The notes: generated by a model not told the origin, from the letters alone. 36,625 bases of DNA from Lysobacter sp. (GCA_004322525.1 SCUY01000047.1:1-36625); one strand, 5' to 3'. Counted from the stretch's first letter, positions 24,698-34,674 are shown. Made by a program: numbers and translations.

Positions 24698-25129
24698 ATG
24701 GGCCGGTTCCTGTCCCGCCTGCCGCTTCTCCTCTCTGCGCTGCTCGTCCTTCTGCTCGCCGGCTGCGCCACCGGCGGACAAAGTGGCGACGCCCTGCAAC
24801 AGGCCCAGTACGACTGGTCAGCGGCCATCCGCTGGGGCGACTTCGAAGGCGCCGCCAACCTGGTCGACCCCGACGTTCGCGCCAAGCACGCGTCCACGGC
24901 GGTGGAACTGGAGCGCTACAAGCAGGTGCAGATCTCGTCCTACCGTGACCTTGGCTCCAGCAGTGATGCGAAGGCCGGCACCGCGCGGCGCGATATCGAG
25001 ATCGGCGTGATCAACCGCCACACCCTGGCCGAGCGCATCGTCCGCTACCGCGAAACCTGGCGCTGGGATGCCGGCGCCAGGCGCTGGTGGGTGACCAGTG
25101 GCCTGCCGGACCTGTGGGCGGGCCAGTAA
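24698..25129 (+). CDS. Hypothetical lipoprotein
   Basis: Signal plus lipobox MGRFLSRLPLLLSALLVLLLAGC; 143 aa. Confidence 0.8.
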   Translation: MGRFLSRLPLLLSALLVLLLAGCATGGQSGDALQQAQYDWSAAIRWGDFEGAANLVDPDVRAKHASTAVELERYKQVQISSYRDLGSSSDAKAGTARRDIEIGVINRHTLAERIVRYRETWRWDAGARRWWVTSGLPDLWAGQ

Positions 25130-25190
25130 CGCGCTTTGCGCGGCGCCCGTGCTGGGCGACAATCCGCGCCCCCCTCGACCGGCCGACCTC

Positions 25191-25631
25191 GTGACCCCCC
25201 AGGAACTGCTGGACTTCGCCGGACGCCATGCGATGCCGGCTATCGCGCTGGTCGGGCTGACCCTCGCGATCGCCTACACCGAGGTCGCTCGCCTCCTGCG
25301 TCCGTACAAAGCACTGCGGCCCGCCGAGCTGACCCAGCGGGTCAATCGCGAGGATGCCCTGGTGCTCGACCTCTCACCTGCCGCGGATTTCGAGAAAGGC
25401 CGCATCGCCGGCAGCCGCAACGTGCAGGCCAGTGCCTTCAATCCCGAGCACAAGCTGCTGACGGCGAACCGCGAGCGCCCGGTCGTGCTGGTCTGTCGCA
25501 CCGGGCAGGGTTCGGCCGCCGCCGCGGCCCGGCTCTCCAAGGCGGGGTTTCCGAACGTCTACTGGCTCGACGGCGGCATCGCCGCCTGGCAGCAGGCCGA
25601 CCTGCCGCTGGTCAAGGGCCGCGGCGGCTAG
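25191..25631 (+). CDS. Rhodanese-like domain protein, membrane-anchored (YibN-like)
   Basis: N-terminal [41 protein letters not shown] (active-site loop), [22 protein letters not shown] start. Confidence 0.9.
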   Translation: MTPQELLDFAGRHAMPAIALVGLTLAIAYTEVARLLRPYKALRPAELTQRVNREDALVLDLSPAADFEKGRIAGSRNVQASAFNPEHKLLTANRERPVVLVCRTGQGSAAAAARLSKAGFPNVYWLDGGIAAWQQADLPLVKGRGG

Positions 25632-25741
25632 CAGGCGCGTCGATCCTCCTGCAGCCTCCGCGTCATGCGGATTTGCCGGCCGGCCGCGCCAGGCGCGCAT
25701 GCCATAATCGCCTTCTTTTTCTCACGCACTGCCGTTGGAGC

Positions 25742-26266
25742 ATGACCATGACCGAAGAGATCCAGAACGACACCGCGATCGGCGCCAGCGACAGCGAAGC
25801 CGCGGGCCCGGCGTTCACGGTCGAGAAGCTGTATGTCAAGGATGTCTCGTTCGAAGTACCGGGTGCGCCGGCGGTGTTCAACGAGGAATCGCAGCCGCAG
25901 TTGCAGATGAACCTCAACCAGCAGGTCACGCGCCTCAACGATGCCGCGTTCGAAGTGGTGCTGGGCATCACCCTGACCTGCACCGCCGATGACAAGCCGC
26001 TCTATCTCGCCGAGGTGAAGCAGGCCGGCGTGTTCGGTCTTGCAGGCTTCGATGCGCAGACCCTCGATGCCATGCTCGGCACGCACTGCCCGAACGTGCT
26101 GTATCCGTACGCGCGCCAGCTGATCAGCGAACTGATCCAGGCCGGTGGCTTCCCGCCGTTCCTGCTCCAGCCGATCAACTTCGAGGCGCTCTACGCCGAA
26201 GGGCTGCGCCAGCGCATGACGCAGGCACAGGACCTGGAGTCGTCAGAGGCTGTCGGCAACGCCTGA
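25742..26266 (+). CDS. secB: Protein-export chaperone SecB
   Basis: [21 protein letters not shown]...[14 protein letters not shown]...[36 protein letters not shown]. Confidence 0.97.
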   Translation: MTMTEEIQNDTAIGASDSEAAGPAFTVEKLYVKDVSFEVPGAPAVFNEESQPQLQMNLNQQVTRLNDAAFEVVLGITLTCTADDKPLYLAEVKQAGVFGLAGFDAQTLDAMLGTHCPNVLYPYARQLISELIQAGGFPPFLLQPINFEALYAEGLRQRMTQAQDLESSEAVGNA

Positions 26267-26272
26267 GCCGCC

Positions 26273-27316
26273 GTGGCGGACACCGATGCGATGCCGCACG
26301 CGCCCCGGCGCGTCGCGGTACTCGGCGCGGGCTCCTGGGGCACCGCGCTCGCCGCGTTGATCGCGCGGCACGGCGTGCCCACCGTGCTGTGGGGACGCGA
26401 CCCGGCGATGATCGCCGCGATCACGCGCGACCACGAAAATCCGCGCTACCTTCCCGGCGTCGCCCTGCCCGGTTCGATGACCGCAACGGCCGACCTGCAG
26501 GGAGCGCTCTCCGGCGCGGACCTCGTGCTCGTCGTGGTTCCGTCGCATGCCTTCGGCGAGACTTTGCGCGCGGCTGCGCCGTTTCTTGAGGCGGGCGCCG
26601 GCGTCGCCTGGGCCACCAAGGGCTTCGACCCGGGCAGCGGCCGCTTCCTGCACGAAGTCGCCATGGCGGTGCTCGGCGCCCACCGACCGCTCGCGGTGGT
26701 CACCGGGCCATCCTTTGCGAGGGAAGTCGCGCAGGGGCTGCCCACCGCGCTCACCGTGCATTCGTCGGATGACGCGTTTTCGCGGCAGGTCGCCGGCGTG
26801 CTGCACGGCCCGGCATTCCGTGCCTATACGGGCGATGACATGATCGGTGCCGAACTCGGCGGGGCGATGAAGAACGTCCTCGCCGTGGCCACCGGGGTCG
26901 CCGACGGCATGCAACTCGGGCTCAACGCGCGCGCTGGCCTGATCACGCGCGGGCTCAACGAAATGCTGCGCCTCAACCATGCCATCGGCGGGCAACCCGA
27001 GACGCTGATGGGTCTTGCAGGGCTCGGCGACCTCGTCCTGACCTGCACCGGTGATCTGTCGCGCAACCGCCGCCTTGGTCTCGCACTCGGGCGCGGGCAG
27101 TCGATCGCCGACGCCGTGCGCGAGATCGGGCAGGTGGTGGAATCGGTGCAGACGGCCGATGAAGTGATGCGGCAGGCCGACCGCCATGGCATCGAGCTGC
27201 CCATTTCGAGCGCGGTGCGTGACGTGCTGCATGGCCGCATGACCCCCGCTGACGGCCTGCGTCAGCTACTCGCACGCGAACAGAAACCCGAGTACCCGAG
27301 CGACCTGTTCGGCTGA
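26273..27316 (+). CDS. gpsA: NAD(P)H-dependent glycerol-3-phosphate dehydrogenase
   Basis: [76 protein letters not shown] start. Confidence 0.97.
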   Translation: MADTDAMPHAPRRVAVLGAGSWGTALAALIARHGVPTVLWGRDPAMIAAITRDHENPRYLPGVALPGSMTATADLQGALSGADLVLVVVPSHAFGETLRAAAPFLEAGAGVAWATKGFDPGSGRFLHEVAMAVLGAHRPLAVVTGPSFAREVAQGLPTALTVHSSDDAFSRQVAGVLHGPAFRAYTGDDMIGAELGGAMKNVLAVATGVADGMQLGLNARAGLITRGLNEMLRLNHAIGGQPETLMGLAGLGDLVLTCTGDLSRNRRLGLALGRGQSIADAVREIGQVVESVQTADEVMRQADRHGIELPISSAVRDVLHGRMTPADGLRQLLAREQKPEYPSDLFG

Positions 27317-27374
27317 TCGCCGCATCGGCCCCGCAATGCCGATCGCCGGCAAGACGGCCGCCCCTGCGAGACAG

Positions 27375-27401
27375 AAAAGCCCGGCCGGAGCCGGGCTTTT
27401 T
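27375..27401. terminator. Bidirectional intrinsic terminator between convergent gpsA and the Ax21-like gene
   Basis: AAAAGCCCGGC-CGGA-GCCGGGCTTTTT. Confidence 0.85.
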
Positions 27402-27423
27402 GGTACCTGCGGATACCGGTGGA

Positions 27424-27990
27424 TCAGAACGAGATGCGTGGGCCCACGAACAGCTGGGTGTCGCCATTGGCGAACTTCACGTCACCCGCCAGGCCCCAGC
27501 TCGGCGAAAACTTCACCTGCGCGCCGACACGGCCGTAGAAGTCACCGTTGAAATCGCGGTAGTCCTCGTAACCGGCCATCGCATAGCCTTCGATCATCGG
27601 CGTCAGTGCGCTGCGCACGCCTGCTTCGACGCTGTAACCGTCACCATTGACGCCCGCACCCGCATCGAACTTCTCATAGGCGACCCTGGTCACCAGATCG
27701 ACCTTCGGATTCAGTTCCTTGTTGTAGCCGACGCCCAGGCGCCACTGGTCGATACCAATATTCGTATTGCTGATGTCGACCTTCGAATAGCCGCCGAAGA
27801 CATGGAAATTCGGCGCGATCGCGCCCGAACCGTTGAGCGCCCAGCCGTCGGCATCATTGCTGTTGCCGGTGTTCTTGGCATCGACGCGGGTATAGCCGCC
27901 TTCGACATAGGAATAGGAGACGCCTTCGGCCGCGGACGCGGCAAACGGAACGGCGACCAGCAGAGCAAGGGCGAGCAGTGTGCGCTTCAT
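27424..27990 (-). CDS. Ax21 family outer membrane/secreted beta-barrel protein
   Basis: MKRTLLALALLVAVPFAASAAEGVSYSYVEGGYTRVDAKN..., alternating beta-barrel pattern ending GPRISF. Confidence 0.88.
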   Translation of the reverse strand: MKRTLLALALLVAVPFAASAAEGVSYSYVEGGYTRVDAKNTGNSNDADGWALNGSGAIAPNFHVFGGYSKVDISNTNIGIDQWRLGVGYNKELNPKVDLVTRVAYEKFDAGAGVNGDGYSVEAGVRSALTPMIEGYAMAGYEDYRDFNGDFYGRVGAQVKFSPSWGLAGDVKFANGDTQLFVGPRISF

Positions 27991-28283
27991 GGGAAAACCT
28001 CTTGTTATGGATATCTGTATCCGGTCGCTCCGACCGGTGCGCGCAGTATCCCGAGCATTCCCCAACGCGCCCTTAACCCCGCCCGCGCGGTTCGGGAACC
28101 TGCAGGCGGCGCGAAGATCATCAGCGATTCCGTTGATGGCGCAGCGCCGATGCACGCCATGCAGCAGCGACGTGATGCGCCTCTCGCTGCCTGTGGAATG
28201 AAATTCCGGTAACGACGGCCTGCACTCCAGGTGCAAGGGATTGCGTGGCCATAAAGCGCGTTGCCACGACGGGGTCGCATGGA

Positions 28284-28946
28284 TCACCTGGGTGGTGTGT
28301 CACCGCTGAAACGGATCGCTGTCGCGCCGGTGACGCTGCCGGTCTTCGCCGTCTCATGCACGTAAAGGGTTACCGGGCGCTCGAACACCATCGCACCCTC
28401 CACTTGCGCGCGCGGGCCGATCACGATGCGCGGATCACGCTGTTTGATGCTGAGCCACTGCATCCGCGGCTTGGCGACGTGGAGCCCACCGCGCACGCGG
28501 CTGCCGGCGCCGACGGTCACATCACCGTTGACGGTTTCCAGCCCGCGCGCGACATCGGTTTCCACCAGCCCGATGGCGCCGTTGACCGTCTCGATGCCGC
28601 CATCGACAATTCCGCCGCGGTCGATGAAAACGCCGCCGTTCACCGTGCTGATACCACCGGCGCGCACGCCAATGCCGACATGGATACTGCCGTTGACCGT
28701 ACCGAGCACGCCGGCCCGCGCGCCGTCGGCCACGCGGATCGAGCCATTGACCGTTTCCGCGCTGCCGGTACGGGCATTCGCTTCGATGCGGATGGACCCG
28801 TTCACCGTCTCCAGATTGCCGTATTCGCGCCCCGCCTCGGCGGTGATGCTGCCATTGACCTTGTCGATGCCTTCGGCGGCAGAGGCCGCCGTTGCCGACA
28901 GCGCGAGCAGGATGGCAAGCGGCAGGATGAGCAGGGCGGTTCGCAT
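28284..28946 (-). CDS. Secreted 'ETVNGSI'-repeat protein, possible beta-solenoid
   Basis: Signal peptide MRTALLILPLAILLALSATAASAA then seven 18-19 aa repeats (LETVNGSIRIEANARTGS etc.). Confidence 0.85.
   Translation of the reverse strand: MRTALLILPLAILLALSATAASAAEGIDKVNGSITAEAGREYGNLETVNGSIRIEANARTGSAETVNGSIRVADGARAGVLGTVNGSIHVGIGVRAGGISTVNGGVFIDRGGIVDGGIETVNGAIGLVETDVARGLETVNGDVTVGAGSRVRGGLHVAKPRMQWLSIKQRDPRIVIGPRAQVEGAMVFERPVTLYVHETAKTGSVTGATAIRFSGDTPPR
28485..28871 (-). repeat. Seven in-frame 18-19 codon repeats encoding xETVNGSIxVxxGARxGx
   Basis: KVNGSI/TVNGSI/TVNGSI/TVNGSI/TVNGGV/TVNGAI/TVNGDV at an 18-19 aa period. Confidence 0.9.
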
Positions 28947-29089
28947 GGGTGTTTCCTCGAGAATGTTGGGGCTTGGATGCGGCGGGGCGGCATCGGGTTT
29001 AGTCGCGGGGCAGGGTGGGTTCGGATCGCCCCGCTACAATCGCGGTTCCCTCGCCGCCGGGCACCTGCCCGAAGTCACAGGTTCGCACC

Positions 29090-30628
29090 GTGTCTGCCGC
29101 CCTGTCCGCCGTGAAGCCCGTCGTCCTGCTCATCCTCGATGGCTGGGGCCACCGGGAGGATCCGGCTGACAACGCGCTCGCGCAGGCCCGATTGCCGAAC
29201 TGGGATGCGCTCGTCCGCGACTGCCCGCATACGCTCATCCACACCGAGGGTCGGCATGTCGGCCTGCCGGATGGGCAGATGGGCAATTCGGAGGTCGGGC
29301 ACATGAACCTCGGCGCCGGTCGGATCGTCTACCAGGACCTCACGCGCGTCGACGCGGCGATCGAGGACGGCAGCTTCTTCGAGAATGTCGAACTGCGCGC
29401 GGCCTGCGCGGCGGCGATCGCCGCGAACGGCAGGCTGCACGTGATGGGCCTGCTGTCGCCGGGCGGCGTGCACAGCCACGAACGCCATGTGTTCGCGATG
29501 CTTGAACTCGCGCAGCGCGCTGGCGTGCCTGATGTGGTGGTGCATGCCTTCCTCGATGGCCGCGACATGCCGCCGCGCTCGGCCGAACCGAGCCTTCGCG
29601 CGCTGCAGGCCGTCTGCGACCGCCTCGGCAATGCGCGCATCGCCACGGTGGGCGGGCGCTATTTCGCGATGGATCGCGACAGTCGCTGGGATCGCGTGAA
29701 GCGGGCCTGGGAGGCGGTTGTCGGTGGGCGGTCGGCGCACGGCGCGACCGATGCGCTCAGCGCGCTCGCGGCGGCGTACGAACGCGGCGAGAACGATGAA
29801 TTCGTCGCGCCCACCGTGCTCGAGGGCTACACCGGCCTGCACGATGGTGATGCGGTGGTGTTCATGAATTTCCGTGCCGACCGCGCGCGCCAGCTCACCG
29901 CGGCGTTCGTGTCGCCTGCCTTCGACGGCTTCGAGGCGCGGCGCCCGATGCTGTCGCGCTTCGTCGGCCTCACCGAATACGACGCGCGCCTGCCCGCGCC
30001 GGTCGCGTTCGGCCCGGATGACCTGAGCAACACGCTGGGCGAGGTGCTCGCAGCGAACGGCCTGCGCCAGCTGCGCATCGCCGAGACCGAGAAATACGCG
30101 CACGTCACCTTCTTTTTCAGTGGCGGGCGCGAAGACGAATACCCCGGCGAGACGCGCATCCTGGTTCCGAGCCCGCGCGTGGCCACCTATGACCTGCAGC
30201 CGGAGATGAGCTGCCCCGAAGTCACCCGGCGCCTGTGCGCGGCGGTGCGTTCGGGCGAAGTCGACGTTGCCATCTGCAACATCGCCAACCCCGACATGGT
30301 CGGCCATACCGGCATCCTCAGTGCGGCGATCAAGGCGGCCGAAGCGGTGGATGACGCACTCGGCGCGATCCGTTGCGCGGTGGCCGAAACCGGCGGCGCA
30401 TTGCTCGTCACCGCCGACCACGGCAACCTGGAAATGATGCGCGACGTCGCCACCGGCCAGCCTCATACCGCACATACCGTCGGCCCGGTGCCGTTCGTCT
30501 ACTGCGGGCCGCGCCTTGCAGGCCTGCGCGCAGGCGGCGCGCTGCGTGACGTCGCCCCCACCGTGCTCGACCTGCTTGGCGTACCGCCGCCCGTCGAAAT
30601 GACCGGCATCAGCCTGCTCACCGGCTGA
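29090..30628 (+). CDS. gpmI: 2,3-bisphosphoglycerate-independent phosphoglycerate mutase
   Basis: VVLLILDGWGHRE, GQMGNSEVGHMNLGAGRIVYQDL, HAFLDGRDMPPRSA, NIANPDMVGHTG, LLVTADHGNLEMM; GTG start. Confidence 0.96.
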   Translation: MSAALSAVKPVVLLILDGWGHREDPADNALAQARLPNWDALVRDCPHTLIHTEGRHVGLPDGQMGNSEVGHMNLGAGRIVYQDLTRVDAAIEDGSFFENVELRAACAAAIAANGRLHVMGLLSPGGVHSHERHVFAMLELAQRAGVPDVVVHAFLDGRDMPPRSAEPSLRALQAVCDRLGNARIATVGGRYFAMDRDSRWDRVKRAWEAVVGGRSAHGATDALSALAAAYERGENDEFVAPTVLEGYTGLHDGDAVVFMNFRADRARQLTAAFVSPAFDGFEARRPMLSRFVGLTEYDARLPAPVAFGPDDLSNTLGEVLAANGLRQLRIAETEKYAHVTFFFSGGREDEYPGETRILVPSPRVATYDLQPEMSCPEVTRRLCAAVRSGEVDVAICNIANPDMVGHTGILSAAIKAAEAVDDALGAIRCAVAETGGALLVTADHGNLEMMRDVATGQPHTAHTVGPVPFVYCGPRLAGLRAGGALRDVAPTVLDLLGVPPPVEMTGISLLTG

Positions 30629-30637
30629 CCGAACGCG

Positions 30638-31879
30638 ATGCGCAGCGCATGGCTCCTGCTCGTCCTGCTGCTGGCCTGGTTGCCAGGCACCCCTGCCACG
30701 GCGCAGGACACCCGCGGTGCCGAACGCAAGCTGCAGGCGATCAAGCGCGAACTGAAGGACGTCGCCAGCGAGCGGCGACGGCTGGAAACACAGCGCGGCA
30801 GCGCCAGCCAGCAGCTGCGGCAGGCCGATGAGCAGGTCGGACAGACCGATCGCTCGCTACGGCAGACGCAGGAACGCATCCAGATCGAACGCGCGAGTCT
30901 TTCCCAGCTGCGCGCGAAGCAGGCGCGGATGCGCACGACGCTGAAAGGCGCGCGCGAGGAACTCGCCGCGCTGCTGCGCGCGGCCGATCGTCAGGGCAGG
31001 GCCGGCCCGCTGAAGTCACTGCTGGCGCGCGACCGGGTGGAAGATGCGCAACGTCTTCTCACCTACCACGGCTATCTGCAGCGCGCACGCGCGCAACGCA
31101 TCCGCCTGCTGACGGCGCAACTGGCCGAGCTCGACCACGTCGAAGCGGAGATCGCACAGCGCACCGGTCAACTCACGGCCGCGCAGCGCGCGCAGGCCGG
31201 GCAGTTGCAGCAGCTGCAACGCGACCGTGAGCAGCGTGCCGCGCTCGTCGCGCAGCTCGAAGTGAAGTATGCGGACCGCGCCGCCCGCGAGAAGGCGCTG
31301 GGTCGCGATGCGAAGGCGCTCGAACAGTTGCTCGCGAAACTGCGCATCGCCGCGGCGAAGGCGCGCGCCGAACAGAAGCGCATCGCCACGCAGCGCGCGC
31401 GCGAACAGGCGGCCGCTGCGAAAGCGGCGAGAGCACAGGGCCTGCCGCCGCCCAGGCCCACGCGCGCGCCGGTGCAGGTCGCCAGTGCACCGGCACCGCA
31501 GGTCGGCGGGCTGGGCTGGCCCGTATCCGGCGCGCTGCTTGCGGGCTATGGCCGGCCGATGCCCGACGGCCGTCGCAGTGACGGCCTGCTGATCGCCGCC
31601 GGTGCCGGCACGCCGGTGCGTGCGGTCGCCGACGGTGCGGTCGTCTATGCCGAATGGATGACCGGCTACGGGCTGTTGCTGATCGTCGACCACGGCAATG
31701 GCTACATGAGCCTGTACGCGCACAACGACGCACTGCTCAAGGACGCCGGCGCCACGGTGAAGCGTGGCGACCCGGTCGCGACGGTGGGCAGCTCCGGCGG
31801 ACAGGGCCGTGCCTCGCTGTACTTCGAACTGCGCCGCAACGGGCAGCCGGTCGATCCATCGGTCTGGCTGCGCCGCTGA
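30638..31879 (+). CDS. envC: Murein hydrolase activator EnvC-like (coiled coil plus degenerate LytM/M23 domain)
   Basis: Signal peptide, long coiled coil, then YGLLLIVDHGNGYMSLYAHNDALLKDAGATVKRGDPVATVGSSGGQGRASLYFELRRNGQPVDPSVWL. Confidence 0.9.
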   Translation: MRSAWLLLVLLLAWLPGTPATAQDTRGAERKLQAIKRELKDVASERRRLETQRGSASQQLRQADEQVGQTDRSLRQTQERIQIERASLSQLRAKQARMRTTLKGAREELAALLRAADRQGRAGPLKSLLARDRVEDAQRLLTYHGYLQRARAQRIRLLTAQLAELDHVEAEIAQRTGQLTAAQRAQAGQLQQLQRDREQRAALVAQLEVKYADRAAREKALGRDAKALEQLLAKLRIAAAKARAEQKRIATQRAREQAAAAKAARAQGLPPPRPTRAPVQVASAPAPQVGGLGWPVSGALLAGYGRPMPDGRRSDGLLIAAGAGTPVRAVADGAVVYAEWMTGYGLLLIVDHGNGYMSLYAHNDALLKDAGATVKRGDPVATVGSSGGQGRASLYFELRRNGQPVDPSVWLRR

Positions 31880-31999
31880 ACCATGCCCTTGCGGCCCGTC
31901 ATGCGGTAACGCCCGCTTCCGGCGCGACTGGGTAACGTGTTCCACTCGATCCGTCAGACGGCCAGCCGCGTGCGCCCGTCCCCTTCGTCCGGAGTGTCC

Positions 32000-33364
32000 A
32001 TGCCGCGTCGCCTGCTCGCCACCGCCGTGCTCCTCGCCGTGCTCCCCGTTGCCGCGCAACAGGCCCCGTCACCGCAGCCCGCCGCACCGGCAGGCGAACC
32101 GAAAACCCCGGTCGCGGTCGACCCCGGCCGTGCGGACGCGAAGCCCGCGAAGCGGGCCGAGGCCGACACCGGCAAGGTGCCGCTCGACGACATCCGCCGC
32201 TTCGTCACCGTCTACAACGCGGTGCGGCAGGCCTATGTCGAGCCGGTCAGTGATGCCAGGCTGATGGCGGGCGCGATCCGCGGCCTGCTGCTCGACCTTG
32301 ACCCGCACAGCACCTATTTCGACAAGAGCGCGGCGGAGGATTTCGACGAGAACGCGCGCGGCGCCTACGAGGGCATCGGCGTCGAACTGCAGCGCCAGGA
32401 CGACGGCACGCTCAAGGTCATCGCGGCGATCGACGACACCCCGGCGGCAAAGGCGGGCATCAAGGCAGGCGACATCATCGTCGCGATCGACGGCAAGCCT
32501 TTCCGCCTTGACGAAGGCGACACGTCGGCCCCGTTGCGCGGGCCGGCAGGCAGCCGCGTCGTGCTCGGCATCCGGCGCAAGGGGCAGCCCAAGCCGATCG
32601 ACATCACGGTCGTGCGCGAGACGATCCGGATCGCCTCCGTGCGTTCGCGGATGCTTGAGCCCGGCTACGGATACATCCGCCTGGCCGCGTTCCAGGCCGA
32701 TACCGCGGCCGAGTTCGAAAAGCAGCTCGACGGTCTGGAGACCCAGTCCGGCGGCCACCTGCGCGGGCTGGTGATGGACCTGCGCAGCAATCCCGGTGGG
32801 CTGCTCACCTCCGCGGTGCAGATCGCCGACGACCTCCTTGAGCGCGGCGGCATCGTCAGCACGCGCGGGCGGATGCCGATCGCCGACGCGCAGTTTTCAG
32901 CCACGCCGGGCGATCGCCTGGCCGGCGCGCCGGTGGTGGTGCTGGTCGATGGCGGCTCGGCGAGCGCCTCCGAAGTACTCGCCGGAGCGCTGAAGGACAA
33001 CGGCCGGGCGCGCATCGTCGGCAGCCGTACATTCGGCAAGGGCTCGGTGCAGACCGTGCTGCCGCTCGACAATGGCGATTCGGTGAAACTCACCACCGCG
33101 CGTTATTTCACCCCGAGCGGCAAGTCGATCCAGGCGCTCGGCATCGTGCCGGACGTGGCATTCGCGGCGGCGAAATCAGGCGACCCGCGCCGCGGCTATT
33201 CGGAAGCGAATCTGCCCGGCCACCTGCGTGGCGATGCGGATGACGCGACCAGCGTCGGGGATATCCTCGAAGGCGATGCCTACATCACACAGGCGCTGGC
33301 GGAACTGAAGAAGCCGGCGCGGCCAACCCCGGCCCCGCCGACCGCCACAGCGCCGGCCCGCTGA
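32000..33364 (+). CDS. ctpA: S41 family carboxyl-terminal processing peptidase (CtpA-like)
   Basis: PDZ (GIGVELQRQDDGTLKVIAAIDDTPAAKAGIKAGDIIVAIDG), VMDLRSNPGGLLTSAVQIAD, GGSASASEVLAGALKDNGRARIVGSRTFGKGSVQT (Ser/Lys dyad). Confidence 0.94.
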   Translation: MPRRLLATAVLLAVLPVAAQQAPSPQPAAPAGEPKTPVAVDPGRADAKPAKRAEADTGKVPLDDIRRFVTVYNAVRQAYVEPVSDARLMAGAIRGLLLDLDPHSTYFDKSAAEDFDENARGAYEGIGVELQRQDDGTLKVIAAIDDTPAAKAGIKAGDIIVAIDGKPFRLDEGDTSAPLRGPAGSRVVLGIRRKGQPKPIDITVVRETIRIASVRSRMLEPGYGYIRLAAFQADTAAEFEKQLDGLETQSGGHLRGLVMDLRSNPGGLLTSAVQIADDLLERGGIVSTRGRMPIADAQFSATPGDRLAGAPVVVLVDGGSASASEVLAGALKDNGRARIVGSRTFGKGSVQTVLPLDNGDSVKLTTARYFTPSGKSIQALGIVPDVAFAAAKSGDPRRGYSEANLPGHLRGDADDATSVGDILEGDAYITQALAELKKPARPTPAPPTATAPAR

Positions 33365-33402
33365 GTCGCGGAAAACCGGCAGCCCATCCACGCGGCCGGG
33401 CG

Positions 33403-33723
33403 CTAGCGGGGCTTCCCTGGCATCGGGAAAGGCGTGACCACGCGCTCCCCGGTCGCCGCGTCACGGATCGCCGACTGGCCTTTGCGTTCGACTTCCTCGA
33501 TGCGGACGATGCTGTGCATGGGCAGGTGCAGCACCCGCGTGGCGCCGAACTCGTCACGCAGGCGTTCCTCGGTGGGGTCCACCACCAGCCCGTCATGCAC
33601 GTCGAACACCAGGTCCCCGACTTCGGTGAAGCCCCAGAGGCTGCCGCTGGCGACGTGCCGCGCATACAGTTCGTAGACCTTGCCGGCGTTGAGAAAGGTC
33701 ACCTTGTAGAGCGGCTTGGCCAT
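33403..33723 (-). CDS. DUF1820 family protein
   Basis: MAKPLYKVTFLNAGKVYELYARHVASGSLWGFTEVGDLVFD...ERLRDEF. Confidence 0.88.
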   Translation of the reverse strand: MAKPLYKVTFLNAGKVYELYARHVASGSLWGFTEVGDLVFDVHDGLVVDPTEERLRDEFGATRVLHLPMHSIVRIEEVERKGQSAIRDAATGERVVTPFPMPGKPR

Positions 33724-33798
33724 GAGGGGGCTTCGATGAAGGGAGCTGCGTGACGTGGGTTCGGCGTGGCGCGGTTCAATCCGGCACGCGATCGGGAT

Positions 33799-34548
33799 TC
33801 AGAAGCCGTGTTTTCGACGCAGCCGGCGCTGGATGCCGGCCCGGGAAACCAGGGCGAAAGCGCCACCGAAGGCGAATCCGGCAAGGTGCGCCGACCAGGC
33901 TACCGCGCCAAAGGCCGGGCCAATGAACGTATACAGCACCTGCAACGCCGCCCAGACGCCGATCAGCACGGCCGCCGGCATCTTCACGAACTGCAGGAAC
34001 AGGCCGAGCGGGAGCACCAGCCCCAGCCGCGCGCCGGGAAACAGGGCCAGATAGGCCCCGATCAGCGCCGACACCGCCCCGCTGGCGCCGATGATGAGCC
34101 GGTCGGGGGTGCCGATCGAGAGCACGGCCGCCAGGTTGGCCACCGCCCCGCCCAGCAGGAACAGCGCGAGGAAGCGCCACGGGCCCATCACCCGCTCGGC
34201 CGGTGCGCCAAAGATCAGCAGGAACAACAGGTTGCCGATCAGGTGGGTCCAGTCGGCATGCAGGAACAAGGCCGTGACCAGCCGTGCCAGGTGGCCGTCG
34301 TACAGCGAGGCCACCAGTGCAGGCCAGGAGCGCAGGTCGCCGGAAAGCGCCCCCCATTCGAGCAGCAGCCGTCGCTGCTGGGTACCCGGCAGCAGGCTGG
34401 CGGCCACGAAGCAGCCCCATAGCACCACGAACAACAACGGCATCGCCCAGTGGAGCGGGGCACGTTCCCGGGGCGGAATGGCAACGAACACGCGGCGGCC
34501 TCGAAGGTGGCTGGGGACATCATGGGCCACAGGCCGGGTAAGCCGCAC
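33799..34548 (-). CDS. Rhomboid family intramembrane serine protease
   Basis: HADWTHLIGNLLFLLIFG, GASGAVSALIGAYLALFP (active-site Ser), WSAHLAGFAFGGAFAL (active-site His). Confidence 0.93.
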   Translation of the reverse strand: MRLTRPVAHDVPSHLRGRRVFVAIPPRERAPLHWAMPLLFVVLWGCFVAASLLPGTQQRRLLLEWGALSGDLRSWPALVASLYDGHLARLVTALFLHADWTHLIGNLLFLLIFGAPAERVMGPWRFLALFLLGGAVANLAAVLSIGTPDRLIIGASGAVSALIGAYLALFPGARLGLVLPLGLFLQFVKMPAAVLIGVWAALQVLYTFIGPAFGAVAWSAHLAGFAFGGAFALVSRAGIQRRLRRKHGF

Positions 34549-34569
34549 GGGCCGCCGGGCGTCACCCTG

Positions 34570-34597
34570 TTGTTAGTTGCGGGTTAAAGGCTATATT
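34570..34597 (+). promoter_or_regulatory. Putative sigma70-type promoter for fadL
   Basis: TTGTTA (34570-34575) - 16 nt - TATATT (34592-34597), about 77 bp upstream of ATG 34675. Confidence 0.55.
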
Positions 34598-34674
34598 CGG
34601 CACCGCATGGTCGCGGCGACCGCACCAGCCCAGAGCCGGCCCGACCGGCACCGCACACCCCTTTGGAGAGAGAC

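Noticed and set aside
25673-25707. Promoter upstream of secB (TTGCCG...CATAAT)
   Set aside because: Spacer of about 23 nt is too long for a confident sigma70 promoter; only the CATAAT element is reasonable.
29075-30475. 466-aa minus-strand ORF antisense to gpmI
   Set aside because: Shadow ORF; gpmI motifs on the plus strand are decisive.
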